A stretch of DNA of 64,000 bases from Polynucleobacter ibericus (lineage in GTDB: Bacteria > Pseudomonadota > Gammaproteobacteria > Burkholderiales > Burkholderiaceae), in the NCBI RefSeq assembly GCF_018687955.1, contig NZ_CP061309.1, forward strand, positions 1,421,564 through 1,485,563, given 5' to 3'. The position numbers were made by a program, and so were the translations under genes. Below, in pieces: positions 1 to 9,104 of the stretch. How positions within the stretch are numbered: position 1 is the stretch's first letter; each line of letters starts with the position of its first letter. The notes below the pieces were generated by a model. The model made no database searches. It was not told the origin of the DNA and saw nothing but the letters and a program-made list of their open reading frames with translations.

Positions 1-247
1 CCATAGGAGGAGTATTTGGCAGCATCACTGCCACTGTATCTCCCAAGCCAATACCGTGCTTTTGCAATGCACTCGCTAGGCGTCGGCAACGCTCATACGT
101 TTGACTCCAAGTCTGGCGCAACTTTCCATGGATGATGGCAGTCTTGTTGGGATAAATTTCTGCTGAGCGCTCTAAAAATAATAGCGGGGTAATGGGGGTG
201 TAATTGGCTGGATTACGATCCAAGCCTTGCTCATAAATATTGACCAT
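1..247 (-). CDS. acyl-CoA synthetase (AMP-binding), N-terminal part
   Basis: The gene runs off the left edge, so only the first 82 codons are visible. The protein begins MVNIYEQGLDRNPANYTP and continues with a segment typical of the N-terminus of class I adenylate-forming acyl-CoA ligases: an N-terminal helix, then a FLERSAEIYPNKTAIIHG stretch, then a GDTVAVMLPNTPP segment. Such enzymes activate a carboxylic acid with ATP and load it on CoA. The AMP-binding signature itself lies outside the window, so substrate class is unknown. It is co-directional with the deacetylase-like gene 42 bp upstream, which suggests one transcript. Confidence 0.85.
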   Translation of the reverse strand, partial: MVNIYEQGLDRNPANYTPITPLLFLERSAEIYPNKTAIIHGKLRQTWSQTYERCRRLASALQKHGIGLGDTVAVMLPNTPPM

Positions 248-289
248 CTTCAGCTTTCGATTTCGATTTACTAAACTACATTTACCGCA

Positions 290-1210
290 TTAAATATCTG
301 CTAGCGCCTTGACATGAGCCACAACACTTCGACCCAATGCCGAGAGGTTATAGCCACCTTCCAAGCAACTGACTATTCGACCCTGTGCGTATTCATTTGC
401 AATCTCTTTGAGGCGCTTCGTAATCCAAGCATAGTCATCCTCTACCAGACCCATCTGACCCAAATCATCCTCTCGATGGGCATCAAAGCCAGCTGAAATG
501 ATAATGAGTTCAGGTTCAAAATTACGCAAGGCAGGCAGCCACCTTTCTTCAACGATCGAGCGCACTACGTCACCACGCGTGGCCGCAGGTAAAGGTACAT
601 TTACCATATTGCTAGCATGATCCAAGCCGCTGTAAGGGTAAAAAGGATGTTGGAAGAAGCTACACATCAACACATTAGGATCGTTGAAAAAAGCAGCCTC
701 CGTTCCATTGCCGTGATGCACATCAAAGTCAATGATGGCGACGCGTTCAATGCCATACGTTTCCATGGCATATCGCGCGGCAATTGCTACGTTGTCAAAC
801 AAACAAAATCCCATAGAGCGCGTTGGCTCAGCATGATGTCCTGGCGGCCTTACTGCGCAAAAAACATTCTCAACCTCACCCTTCATCACAGCATCGACGC
901 CAGCAATCGCTGCGCCTGCAGCTCTGAGTGCAACTCTGTAGGTATGAGGGTTCATGATAGTGTCGCCATCGAGCATGAAATACCCACTCTCAGGAGCGCG
1001 ATCCCGCACAAAAGAAACGTGATCTGGACTATGCACCAACTCCAACTGATCCTCAGTTGCCAATGGCGCATCCAAATGGTGTAATAAGCGATCCACTCCG
1101 CTACGGATCAATTGATCGTTAATCGCCTGAATTCGTTCTGGACACTCTGGGTGATGGCTTCCCATCTCATGTTTCAGAAAGTCTGGATGAGTTATGTATC
1201 CTGTTGTCAT
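290..1210 (-). CDS. histone deacetylase family protein (AcuC/HDAC-like)
   Basis: A 306-residue arginase-fold zinc hydrolase of the HDAC superfamily. The active-site elements are all present: RPPGHHA at 121-127 with the paired catalytic histidines, DVHHGNGT with probable zinc ligands D163 and H165, a third zinc ligand D243 in SAGFDAH, and the LEGGYN loop with Y287. Bacterial members deacylate lysines on proteins or act on acetylated polyamines or other acyl-amides; which of these applies here cannot be told from sequence. It lies just upstream of an acyl-CoA ligase gene on the same strand, recalling the AcuC-AcsA pairing of Bacillus, where the deacetylase reactivates an acetylated ligase. That parallel is an inference. 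Confidence 0.9.
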   Translation of the reverse strand: MTTGYITHPDFLKHEMGSHHPECPERIQAINDQLIRSGVDRLLHHLDAPLATEDQLELVHSPDHVSFVRDRAPESGYFMLDGDTIMNPHTYRVALRAAGAAIAGVDAVMKGEVENVFCAVRPPGHHAEPTRSMGFCLFDNVAIAARYAMETYGIERVAIIDFDVHHGNGTEAAFFNDPNVLMCSFFQHPFYPYSGLDHASNMVNVPLPAATRGDVVRSIVEERWLPALRNFEPELIIISAGFDAHREDDLGQMGLVEDDYAWITKRLKEIANEYAQGRIVSCLEGGYNLSALGRSVVAHVKALADI

Positions 1211-1244
1211 TACTCAAAATCCTTAATAGCCAATTTTTAATTTT

Positions 1245-1250
1245 TATAAT
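1245..1250 (+). promoter_or_regulatory. putative -10 element for mltB
   Basis: A perfect TATAAT hexamer lies 43 bases before the proposed ATG of mltB. No convincing -35 hexamer is seen at 16-18 bp spacing. If used, transcription would start near 1257. That leaves only about 4 nucleotides before the upstream GTG at 1261 but a normal leader before the ATG at 1294, which favours the latter start. Confidence 0.4.
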
Positions 1251-1293
1251 CTAATAAAACGTGATCTACCTTCGAAAATCCAATACAGCCGGC

Positions 1294-2547
1294 ATGAACT
1301 TTCGCATCTCCTTCTTACTTTTTGCTCTTGCGCTGGCAGGGTGCTCCAGCACTCCAACGCAACCCACACAATCGCAACAACCCATCGTAAACCAGACTGA
1401 TGATGCAGTCACTGAGGCGCGCTTTAGCCAAAATCTCAGCGAACTACTAGGGCAAGTATCCCAAACTCAAGAAATCCCGCTCCCAGCCCTAGAAATGGGC
1501 TTTTTAGATGCTAAAACGGTTCCCTCCATTCGGAAATTGGTATTACCCCCATCGGGCACATTTAAGAAAAATTGGCTAGCCTACCGCAAACGCTTTATTG
1601 AACCCATTCGCCTGAAGGCCGGCAAGACTTTTTGGGAGCAAAACCAGGCGTTTTTAACCCAAACTGAACAAGACTATGGGGTGCCTGCAGAAATTATTGT
1701 GGCCATTATTGGCATCGAAACCATCTATGGTCGCCAAACCGGCAATTTCCGAGTAAAGGATGTGTTGTCGACCCTTGCCTTTAGTTATCCCGACACCCCT
1801 AATAAGCCAGCTAGAGAGCAGCTTTTTAAGGATCAACTTAAAGAATTGATTCTGATGTGCTGGACTGAGGCAGGCGGCAGACTGCCCTCCAAAAATACCA
1901 GCCAAGGCGTCAATAGTGGGCGCTTTAGCTCCTGCCTCAATCAGAACAGTTCATATGCAGGCGCTATCGGCCTTCCACAATTTATGCCCAGCAGTATTCG
2001 CAACTTTGCAGTGGATGGTGATGGCGATGGACAGATTGATCTCAAACGAAGCCCCAAAGATGCTATTGCTAGCGTTGCAAACTTCATGAAGAAACATGGC
2101 TGGCAAACAGGTATGCCGATTTCTTTCCCAGTTCAAGCTAGCACCATCTCAGAAGTCAAAGCATTGGCAGATGGTGAACCACAACTTAAATACACAGTTC
2201 AAGAGCTCATTGAAAAAGGCATTCTCACTAAACAACAGGGTGATCTGCAAAGCGGTGGTGTAGAGCCACAAAGCAAAGCATTCATCGTAGATTTGCCTTA
2301 CCCAGATAAAGATGGCTCCGACCAAGTGCAATATTTTGTTGGCTTAAATAACTTTCTGACGATTGTTCAATACAACCGCAGTTACTTCTACGCTCAAAGT
2401 GTTGCAGAGTTTGCGGAGGCTTTGGGATATAAAAACCAAAGTGCAGTACCCGTAGAAAGTACACCAAAAAGCAGTGAGAGTAAAAGCGCTACTGAAAAAT
2501 CAAAGCCCAAGAAAACTAGTGCAAAGAAAAAAGTAAAATCCTCTTAA
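1294..2547 (+). CDS. mltB: membrane-bound lytic murein transglycosylase B
   Basis: A lipoprotein of 417 residues that cleaves the MurNAc-GlcNAc bond of peptidoglycan with formation of 1,6-anhydroMurNAc. From the ATG at 1294 the protein starts MNFRISFLLFALALAGCSS, a type II signal peptide with lipobox LAGC. An in-frame GTG at 1261 would add 11 polar residues before it and is less likely. The SLT_2 domain shows the catalytic glutamate in IGIETIYGRQ and the family segment AGAIGLPQFMPSSI followed by DGDGDGQIDL. The C-terminus is a Lys/Ser-rich tail. It converges on cysM, and the two stop codons overlap within the palindrome CTTAAG. Confidence 0.92.
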   Translation: MNFRISFLLFALALAGCSSTPTQPTQSQQPIVNQTDDAVTEARFSQNLSELLGQVSQTQEIPLPALEMGFLDAKTVPSIRKLVLPPSGTFKKNWLAYRKRFIEPIRLKAGKTFWEQNQAFLTQTEQDYGVPAEIIVAIIGIETIYGRQTGNFRVKDVLSTLAFSYPDTPNKPAREQLFKDQLKELILMCWTEAGGRLPSKNTSQGVNSGRFSSCLNQNSSYAGAIGLPQFMPSSIRNFAVDGDGDGQIDLKRSPKDAIASVANFMKKHGWQTGMPISFPVQASTISEVKALADGEPQLKYTVQELIEKGILTKQQGDLQSGGVEPQSKAFIVDLPYPDKDGSDQVQYFVGLNNFLTIVQYNRSYFYAQSVAEFAEALGYKNQSAVPVESTPKSSESKSATEKSKPKKTSAKKKVKSS

Positions 2548-3455
2548 GCGGGGAATACGCCAGTAGATAAGTAACGATCGCCACGGTCACACACAATAAA
2601 CACGATTGTGGCGTTTTCAACTTGACGGGCAATCCGCAGTGCCACTACTAAAGCACCTCCAGCAGAAATGCCGCAGAAAATACCCTCTTCCACCGCTAAG
2701 CGACGAGCCATCTCTTCCGCGTCAGCCTGCGATACATACTCAATGAAATCCACCCTATCACCCTGATAAATCTTGGGTAGGTATTCAGGCGCCCACTTGC
2801 GGATACCCGGTATCTGTGAGCCCTCTTCCGGTTGCGCCCCAATAATCTGAATTGCAGGATTCTTGGACTTCAAATAGGTTGAGACTCCGGTAATTGTTCC
2901 GGTAGTTCCCATCGCCGACACAAAATGGGTAACCTGACCATCGGTATCACGCCAGATCTCGGGACCGGTTGTTTCTATATGCGCCCTAGGATTATCAGGA
3001 TTAGCGAATTGATCTAATAATCTACCGCGACCTTCTCTTTGAAGTTGTAGCGCGTAATCCCTGGCAAATTCCATGCCACCAGAAGCTGCAGTCAAAATAA
3101 GTTCAGCGCCATAGGCCGCCATACTTTGACGACGTTCAATGCTTTGATTCTCTGGCATTACTAAAATCATTTTGTAGCCCAGCATTGCCGCAGTCATTGC
3201 CAATGCAATCCCTGTGTTACCGCTAGTTGCCTCAATGAGAGTGTCGCCAGGTTTAATTTCACCGCGCTCTTGTGCGCGCGAGATCATCGACAGCGCAGGT
3301 CGGTCCTTTACCGACCCGGCTGGATTATTTCCTTCTAACTTACCCAAGATCACATTATTGCGATTGTCATTCTCCAGACCAGGAATACGTTGTAAACGCA
3401 CTAAAGGCGTATTGCCTACAGTCTGGGAAATAGTCAGGTAAGAAGGTTTGCTCAT
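2544..3455 (-). CDS. cysM: cysteine synthase B
   Basis: A PLP-dependent O-acetylserine sulfhydrylase of 303 residues, which makes cysteine from O-acetylserine and sulfide or thiosulfate. The PLP lysine is K50 in GNNPAGSVKDRPA. The phosphate-binding loop is EATSGNTGIALA, and a GTTGTITGVS loop follows. The length and the pattern GNNPAGSVKDR fit CysM better than CysK, whose usual version is NPxxSVKDR in a longer protein. It is transcribed leftward and converges with mltB. Confidence 0.92.
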   Translation of the reverse strand: MSKPSYLTISQTVGNTPLVRLQRIPGLENDNRNNVILGKLEGNNPAGSVKDRPALSMISRAQERGEIKPGDTLIEATSGNTGIALAMTAAMLGYKMILVMPENQSIERRQSMAAYGAELILTAASGGMEFARDYALQLQREGRGRLLDQFANPDNPRAHIETTGPEIWRDTDGQVTHFVSAMGTTGTITGVSTYLKSKNPAIQIIGAQPEEGSQIPGIRKWAPEYLPKIYQGDRVDFIEYVSQADAEEMARRLAVEEGIFCGISAGGALVVALRIARQVENATIVFIVCDRGDRYLSTGVFPA

Positions 3456-3496
3456 AAAGCCATTTTAGCCATAAGCAAGCCTACACACGAAAGGGT

Positions 3497-3925
3497 TTAA
3501 TTTCTGCGACTTGCTCCCGTACGCTCCTGCTGATTGCGAGGGCTAGCTTGATTACGAGCATTACGTCTGCTAGAAGCGCTACCCTCCTTTTTTGTGCGGC
3601 CGTTCGGCTCCCGAAAAGAACTGGGGGACTCAATGGTTAAGCCGTTATCCACCATTTTTTCTACGGATTTCATGCCGATACCACGTACCCGCTTTTGCAG
3701 ATCATTAGCATCTTGAAAGTGTCCGCCATCCAACCGTTCTGCAATGATGGTTTTTGCCTTAGCTGGACCAATCCCTTTAATGCTCTCTAATTCGGTTTGG
3801 GTAGCAGTATTGACGTTGATGGGCGAAGCATATATCACGCCAGCACTCGAAACGAGTACGGTGAATGCTAGGGCTGCCGCTCTAAGTAAACTTGGAAATT
3901 TTTCAAAATTAAAATATTGAGTCAT
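3497..3925 (-). CDS. helix-hairpin-helix DNA-binding protein (ComEA-like)
   Basis: A secreted or periplasmic protein of 142 residues from the ATG at 3925, which is preceded by a strong AGGAGA Shine-Dalgarno 6-7 bases upstream. An in-frame ATG at 3979 has no such site and is rejected. After a hydrophobic signal segment ending near YASP come two helix-hairpin-helix motifs, INVNTATQTELESIKGIGP and RVRGIGMKSVEKM, as in ComEA, the periplasmic DNA receptor of natural transformation. The C-terminal third is low-complexity and rich in Arg, Asn, Ser and Gln, giving a very basic tail that may help bind DNA. Confidence 0.88.
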   Translation of the reverse strand: MTQYFNFEKFPSLLRAAALAFTVLVSSAGVIYASPINVNTATQTELESIKGIGPAKAKTIIAERLDGGHFQDANDLQKRVRGIGMKSVEKMVDNGLTIESPSSFREPNGRTKKEGSASSRRNARNQASPRNQQERTGASRRN

Positions 3926-4013
3926 CTTCTCTCCTGTAATAAATAAAAAATCCGCGGACACAAAGTGTGCGTGGATCATTTACAACGAAGAGAGTTTAGT
4001 TTGGTTGACTAGC

Positions 4014-5033
4014 CTACAAGGGGTTAGCTAAAAATCCAGAATTGACTTCCAGCCACTCGATATACCTTCCTACACCCTGCTCAACAGTGAGGAAGGGCTC
4101 CGTATAGCCGGCAGCTCTGAGCTTAGTGAGATCAGCCTGCGTAAAGCACTGATATTTGCCTTTAAGAGCATCTGGAAAAGGAATGTACTCAATTGCTTTT
4201 TCTTTAACCAATTCTTGTAAGGACGCTGGCGCTGCTTTATCGAGCTTACGCATTGCGTTTGCTACTGCATGCGCAACATCGTTGAACGGCTGAGCACGAC
4301 CACTGCCTAAATTAAAGATGCCACTGATTTCTGGATGATCTAAAAAGAATAGATTTACTTTGACTACGTCTTCCACTGAAACGAAGTCACGGCTTTGCTC
4401 GCCAGCGCCATAACCACCATACTCGCCAAATAGCTTTACATGTCCATTGGCTTTGTATTGATGGTATTGATGAAAAGCTACCGATGCCATGCGACCCTTA
4501 TGGGACTCACGAGGACCGTAAACATTGAAGTAGCGGAAACCAACTACCTGGGCTGTATTGGCTTTTTCAGCAAAGCGCTTGCGCATTACCTGATCAAATA
4601 AGAACTTAGAGTAACCGTAAATATTAAGAGGCTTCTCATGCTCACGGCTTTCAACAAACACATCAGATCCACCATAAGTTGCAGCCGAAGAAGCATATAG
4701 CAACTGTACTTTTTGCTCAGTGCAGATATCAAGCAAATCCATGGTGTAGCGATAGTTATTCGCCATCATGAAAATACCATCAGTTTCCATCGTATCGGAG
4801 CAAGCGCCTTCATGGAAAACCGCTTTCACCTTACCAAATCGTCCACTTCTGAATGCCTCTAGAAATTCATCTTTGTCTAGATAGTCAATGATGTCTAAAT
4901 CAGCGAGGTTGCGATACTTGTCAGCAGGACGCAAGTCATCTACTGCAATAATATTTTTTTCGCCACGTGCATTGAGCGCCTGAACAATATTGGCACCAAT
5001 AAAACCAGCTGCGCCGGTTACGATAATAGTCAC
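4014..5033 (-). CDS. hldD: ADP-L-glycero-D-manno-heptose 6-epimerase
   Basis: An extended short-chain dehydrogenase of 339 residues that converts ADP-D-glycero-D-manno-heptose to the L-glycero form, the last step in making the heptose precursor of the LPS inner core. It shows the Rossmann motif [12 protein letters not shown] at residues 6-17 and the catalytic Y139-x3-K143 in IYGYSK. The start codon is GTG at 5033, preceded by GAGG at 7 bases. It overlaps the stop codon of the upstream heptose kinase gene by 4 bp (GTGA), so the two are probably translationally coupled. Confidence 0.95.
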   Translation of the reverse strand: MTIIVTGAAGFIGANIVQALNARGEKNIIAVDDLRPADKYRNLADLDIIDYLDKDEFLEAFRSGRFGKVKAVFHEGACSDTMETDGIFMMANNYRYTMDLLDICTEQKVQLLYASSAATYGGSDVFVESREHEKPLNIYGYSKFLFDQVMRKRFAEKANTAQVVGFRYFNVYGPRESHKGRMASVAFHQYHQYKANGHVKLFGEYGGYGAGEQSRDFVSVEDVVKVNLFFLDHPEISGIFNLGSGRAQPFNDVAHAVANAMRKLDKAAPASLQELVKEKAIEYIPFPDALKGKYQCFTQADLTKLRAAGYTEPFLTVEQGVGRYIEWLEVNSGFLANPL

Positions 5034-5959
5034 TGTAATTCCTCTGAAGTAACGGTTGCAGTTCCCAGCTTACCAACTACGATGCTACCAGCACGGTTCG
5101 CAAGCGCCATCGCCTTTTCCAATGGCCATTTAGCCGCCAGTGCTACAGCCAGGGTTGCAATCACCGTATCGCCAGCCCCAGAAACATCGAATACTTCACG
5201 CGCCTGCGCCTTCACATGACTTACGCCCGATTCGGTATATAGGCTCATCCCATCCTCAGAACGAGTTAAGAGGAGCGCCTGGAGATCAAGAGATTTTCTG
5301 AGTGCTTGCGCTTTATTCGTTAAATCTTCTTCGCTTGTCCACTTACCAACCACCTGACGTAGCTCACTACGATTTGGGGTTAAGACGGTGGCGCCGCGAT
5401 ACTTTTCATAATCTTCACCCTTAGGGTCAACCAAGATCATTTTATTTTGTGCTCTAGCTTGCTCAATCATATGGGCAACTTGACCTAATGCACCCTTACC
5501 GTAATCAGACAGAATCAACACATCCGCATCGCCAACCAACTTTTCAAAACGCTCTAATTTATGAGCAAGTGCTTTTGCACTTGGGGTTTCTTCAAAATCT
5601 AAACGAATCAGCTGCTGTTGACGAGCAATCACGCGCAACTTCACAATCGTTGGTACATCAGCATCGATTTCCAATTGACTATCAACACCACCCGCTTTTA
5701 ACAATTCAACCACTCGTTTACCAGGCTCATCATTACCAACAATGCCCAAAATAGTTGCTTTGGCATCCAGTGCAGCCACGTTACGCGCTACGTTAGCGGC
5801 GCCACCAAGTCGTTCATCAATCTTTCCGACCTGCACAACCGGTACGGGCGCTTCTGGAGAAATGCGATTAGTATCGCCAAACCAATAACGATCCAGCATG
5901 ACATCGCCCACCACTAATAGGCGGGCTTTAGAAAACTGTTCTCGGTTAGCTTTTTCCAT
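5030..5959 (-). CDS. hldA: D-glycero-beta-D-manno-heptose-7-phosphate kinase
   Basis: A PfkB-family sugar kinase of 309 residues corresponding to the kinase half of bifunctional HldE. It phosphorylates D-glycero-D-manno-heptose 7-phosphate at O-1. Visible features are [17 protein letters not shown] at the N-terminus, [15 protein letters not shown], and the PfkB signature with the catalytic aspartate in [14 protein letters not shown]. The adenylyltransferase half is absent, so a separate hldC should exist elsewhere. It is coupled to hldD immediately downstream. Confidence 0.93.
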   Translation of the reverse strand: MEKANREQFSKARLLVVGDVMLDRYWFGDTNRISPEAPVPVVQVGKIDERLGGAANVARNVAALDAKATILGIVGNDEPGKRVVELLKAGGVDSQLEIDADVPTIVKLRVIARQQQLIRLDFEETPSAKALAHKLERFEKLVGDADVLILSDYGKGALGQVAHMIEQARAQNKMILVDPKGEDYEKYRGATVLTPNRSELRQVVGKWTSEEDLTNKAQALRKSLDLQALLLTRSEDGMSLYTESGVSHVKAQAREVFDVSGAGDTVIATLAVALAAKWPLEKAMALANRAGSIVVGKLGTATVTSEELQ

Positions 5960-6000
5960 TTGGCAACTCTTTTATTATCTGTATTTTTACTACATGCGAC

Positions 6001-7365
6001 TTAATTATGTCGCCCAATACCATGGTACTCAATGCCTAATTCTTGCATAGACGCTGGCTCGTAAAGGTTGCGACCGTCAAAAATAATGGCACGCTTGAGT
6101 TTTTGCATCAGCAAATCGAAGTCAGGGGTATGAAAAACCTTCCACTCCGTCACAATCACCAAGGCATCGGCGTCATCTAATGCAGACATCGGGTCAGCGG
6201 TCATCGATACTTGCTTGAGACCTTCTGGGTTGCCCTCAAAGTCTAGGTCTAGGCAATGTTTCGCCTCTGGCATAGCTACTGGATCATAGGCCACAATCGT
6301 TGCGCCACGCTTGACTAGCTCCTGAATAATTACACGGCTTGGCGCTTCACGCATATCGTCAGTATTCGGTTTAAAGGCAAGACCCCACAAGGCAAACTTC
6401 ATACCCTTCAGATCGGCACCGAAACGCTTTTCGATCTTGTTCACCAAAGTGTATTTCTGCAACTCATTCACTGCTTCGACGGCATCGAGGATCTTTAAAT
6501 CCCTACCATGCTCTTTAGCAGTTTTTGACAAGGCAGAAACATCCTTAGGAAAGCATGAGCCCCCATACCCGGTGCCCGGATATAAAAATCCAAAACCAAT
6601 GCGGGAGTCTGAACCAATTCCTTGGCGAACATGCTCGATGTCAGCGCCTACTAAGTCCGCTAAGTTAGCTAACTCATTCATAAAGGAAATGCGAGTTGCC
6701 AACATTGCATTAGCTGCGTATTTAGTCAGCTCAGCACTTTTGACATCCATGTAGTAAGTACGCTCATGGTTGCGATTAAATGGAGCATAAAGTTTGCGCA
6801 TCTGTTCTTTAGCGCGCAGCCCTGCTGGTGAGCTTTCAGTGCCAATCACAATTCGGTCTGGACGCATGAAGTCCTCTACCGCAGCCCCCTCTTTAAGAAA
6901 CTCCGGATTGGAGACTACAGAGCATAGTTCTGGTGAGAGGCTACGCTTTTCTAATTCTTCAGTAATGGCTGCCTGCACCTTATCGGCTGTACCTACAGGC
7001 ACAGTGGATTTATCAACGATGACTTTAGGGGTAGTCATATGACGACCAATATTGCGCGCTGCTGCGACTACGTATTGCAAATCAGCTGAGCCATCTTCAT
7101 CGGGAGGAGTGCCTACAGCGATGAACTGGATATCACCATGGGCTACAGAGGCAGCAATATCGGTGGAGAACTGCAATCTGCCAGCCGTGCGATTGCGCTC
7201 AATCATTTCTTTAAGACCAGGCTCGTAAATCGGCACGCCGCCAGAATTCAGAATCTCTATCTTCTTAGGATCAACGTCTACGCAAAAGACGTTATTACCC
7301 TGTTCAGCCAGGCATGCGCCCGTAACTAAACCTACGTAACCGCTACCGATGATGGTGACTTTCAA
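6001..7365 (-). CDS. ugd: UDP-glucose 6-dehydrogenase
   Basis: An enzyme of 454 residues that oxidises UDP-glucose to UDP-glucuronate with two NAD+, supplying precursors for capsule, LPS or aminoarabinose. It has the N-terminal NAD site [17 protein letters not shown], the catalytic cysteine in [12 protein letters not shown], and the C-terminal UDP-binding domain with [13 protein letters not shown]. The start is TTG at 7365, supported by GGAG five bases upstream; no ATG fits the conserved N-terminus [12 protein letters not shown]. It sits 41 bp before the heptose genes and may share their transcript. Confidence 0.95.
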   Translation of the reverse strand: MKVTIIGSGYVGLVTGACLAEQGNNVFCVDVDPKKIEILNSGGVPIYEPGLKEMIERNRTAGRLQFSTDIAASVAHGDIQFIAVGTPPDEDGSADLQYVVAAARNIGRHMTTPKVIVDKSTVPVGTADKVQAAITEELEKRSLSPELCSVVSNPEFLKEGAAVEDFMRPDRIVIGTESSPAGLRAKEQMRKLYAPFNRNHERTYYMDVKSAELTKYAANAMLATRISFMNELANLADLVGADIEHVRQGIGSDSRIGFGFLYPGTGYGGSCFPKDVSALSKTAKEHGRDLKILDAVEAVNELQKYTLVNKIEKRFGADLKGMKFALWGLAFKPNTDDMREAPSRVIIQELVKRGATIVAYDPVAMPEAKHCLDLDFEGNPEGLKQVSMTADPMSALDDADALVIVTEWKVFHTPDFDLLMQKLKRAIIFDGRNLYEPASMQELGIEYHGIGRHN

Positions 7366-7435
7366 ATCAGCTCCAAAAATTTTATAGTGACGTACAACAT
7401 TACAACCTTAATTCATGACTATTTAATTAAACTAC

Positions 7436-8647
7436 TTACATCGAAGGACCGGAAGGGGCACTGCCCTCACTGCGCCTTGGTGAATAAGCTTCCCAATGAT
7501 TACAGCCGGGGCACTGCCAATAAAATCTTCGCGCCCTAAAACCGCAGTTGCCACAGGTGTAGCGCGCCAAGCTGTTAGTACGCTGGCGTAAGAGGTTCAA
7601 TATAGACTGAAGCTCCAAGAGTCTCTCTGGGTTGGCGCTGCCCTCTTCTAATGCAAGGCGAGTTTCAGCCAATTTCGATAATGCAATTAATGTTGGTGAG
7701 TGCTGCATCACGTCGGATAACATGGCATTAGCTGCCTGAGGCCCACGAATCTTCATGAGATGCTTATGCACAATATCCAGCAATTCACCTGTGGCCTGAG
7801 TCTTTAGCAACTCATAAAGGAGATCCAATCCCTCATTCTCTTTGCCGATAGCTGCATGCGCAAGCATCCAACGATCTGCGAGTAAATGCATATAGGCAGG
7901 ATGAGAGCTAGCAATCAAGCTCCAAGCCTCAATTGCTTGAGTGGGTCTATCCATTGCTACCAAATAATCACCCTGCAAAATCAGTGCGCGAGCATGGTTG
8001 GGTACAGCCTGTAGTGCGCGCTGTATTGATTGCTCTGCTTCAATCAAGTCTTTGCGGCGCAAGGCCTCTTGACCCAGCTCACAATGAAATTGTGCGATTT
8101 CAGTATGGTGTGATTTTCCCTGGAGACCTTCCAGCTCACTTGCAGCAATGATGGCTTTTTTCCAATCATGCTCAATTTGGTACATCTCCAGCAAACTCTC
8201 TTTCGCTGGTTCAGCATACTTTCCATTACCGACGCGGTTCAATGAAGCCTCTGCCCGATCGAGTAAACCAGCGCGCAAGAAGTCGCGCCCCAACTCATAG
8301 GCAGCATGATCACGGTCACGCGGCTTTAAATCATCACGATTCGCTAAATGCTGATGCACTCGAATAGCACGCTCAGTCTCGCCACGACGACGGAATAAAT
8401 TGCCTAATGAAAAATGAAGTTCAACAGTCTCTGGGTCTAACTGTGCAATTTTGACTAAAGTTTCAATCGCTTGATCTGGTTGCTCATTCAGTAAAAGGCT
8501 TAAACCTTTAAATGTTGAACGCTGCTGACGCATGCGCTCACGCTCATCCATGCGATTCTCAAGACGTAAGTCCCAGCGTGCTGCTAGCCAACCAATGCCA
8601 AACATGACTGGTAGTAGCAATAACCAAGCGGTAGCTATCTGAATCAT
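7436..8647 (-). CDS. lapB: lipopolysaccharide assembly protein B (TPR, rubredoxin-like)
   Basis: A protein of 403 residues with one N-terminal membrane helix (about residues 3-23), a series of TPR-like repeats, and a C-terminal rubredoxin-like knuckle with two cysteine pairs, CGNC and CPGC. This is the LapB/YciM architecture. In enterobacteria LapB adapts FtsH to degrade LpxC and so limits LPS synthesis. The usual partner lapA (a small DUF1049 membrane protein) normally sits directly upstream. Here only 60 bp separate lapB from ihfB, so lapA is missing from this position. A terminator-like hairpin fills that gap. Confidence 0.93.
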   Translation of the reverse strand: MIQIATAWLLLLPVMFGIGWLAARWDLRLENRMDERERMRQQRSTFKGLSLLLNEQPDQAIETLVKIAQLDPETVELHFSLGNLFRRRGETERAIRVHQHLANRDDLKPRDRDHAAYELGRDFLRAGLLDRAEASLNRVGNGKYAEPAKESLLEMYQIEHDWKKAIIAASELEGLQGKSHHTEIAQFHCELGQEALRRKDLIEAEQSIQRALQAVPNHARALILQGDYLVAMDRPTQAIEAWSLIASSHPAYMHLLADRWMLAHAAIGKENEGLDLLYELLKTQATGELLDIVHKHLMKIRGPQAANAMLSDVMQHSPTLIALSKLAETRLALEEGSANPERLLELQSILNLLRQRTNSLARYTCGNCGFRARRFYWQCPGCNHWEAYSPRRSEGSAPSGPSM

Positions 8648-8663
8648 GCTGTGCAGAAATTAA

Positions 8664-8688
8664 ATAAAAAAATGGCCCGAATGGACCA
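8664..8688 (-). terminator. intrinsic terminator after ihfB
   Basis: On the minus strand a 6-bp stem TGGTCC / GGGCCA, with one G-U pair and loop ATTC, is followed by a run of seven T. It lies between the ihfB stop and the lapB start, so lapB would depend on readthrough or on a promoter of its own. Confidence 0.65.
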
Positions 8689-8707
8689 CTGAGGTTGAGC
8701 CTGAATC

Positions 8708-9052
8708 TTAGGCACCAGAACCCTCTTTGGGGCCCGCCTGCTTCAACGGCTTGTAATCTACTCGCTCGCGCAACTCTTTGCCAGGCTTGAAGTGTGGAAC
8801 GCGTTTTTCTGGAATCAACACTTTCTCACCAGACTTTGGATTACGTCCAGTGCGCGCAGGACGATGATGAAGCACAAAGCTCCCTACGCCGCGCAACTCG
8901 ATACGCTTGCCCTCAGCCAAAGCATGAGTCATTGTGTCCAGCAATGTTTTTACCGCCAACTCCACATCCCTAGGCAAAAGCTGCGGAAATTGTTCCGCGA
9001 GGCTCTCCACTAGTTCGGAGCGGGTAATAGCTTGTTGCTCTTGATCCGTCAT
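8708..9052 (-). CDS. ihfB: integration host factor subunit beta
   Basis: A DNA-bending protein of 114 residues of the HU/IHF family, which pairs with IhfA to organise the nucleoid and assist promoters, recombination and replication. The family signature [20 protein letters not shown], with the minor-groove proline in NPKSG, is clear. The C-terminus extends past the usual end (about 94 residues) with a Lys/Gly-rich tail ending AGPKEGSGA. The gene sits between rpsA and lapB, as in many Proteobacteria. No good Shine-Dalgarno is seen: the start lies only about 11 bases after the T-run of a terminator hairpin. Confidence 0.94.
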   Translation of the reverse strand: MTDQEQQAITRSELVESLAEQFPQLLPRDVELAVKTLLDTMTHALAEGKRIELRGVGSFVLHHRPARTGRNPKSGEKVLIPEKRVPHFKPGKELRERVDYKPLKQAGPKEGSGA

Positions 9053-9062
9053 GATCTATCAA

Positions 9063-9098
9063 TAAAAAATCGCCGCTCTCCTCATGGAAAGCGGCGAT
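9063..9098 (-). terminator. intrinsic terminator between rpsA and ihfB
   Basis: On the minus strand the arms ATCGCCGCT (9090-9098) and AGCGGCGAT (9069-9077) form a perfect 9-bp stem around a 12-base loop, followed by six T. It ends the rpsA message and lies just in front of the ihfB start codon, so it may also act as an attenuator for ihfB. Confidence 0.8.
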
Positions 9099-9104
9099 AT
9101 TGAT

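Noticed and set aside
617..1084. A plus-strand open frame of 155 codons
   Set aside because: Antisense to the HDAC-family gene, whose zinc motifs are clearly coded on the minus strand.
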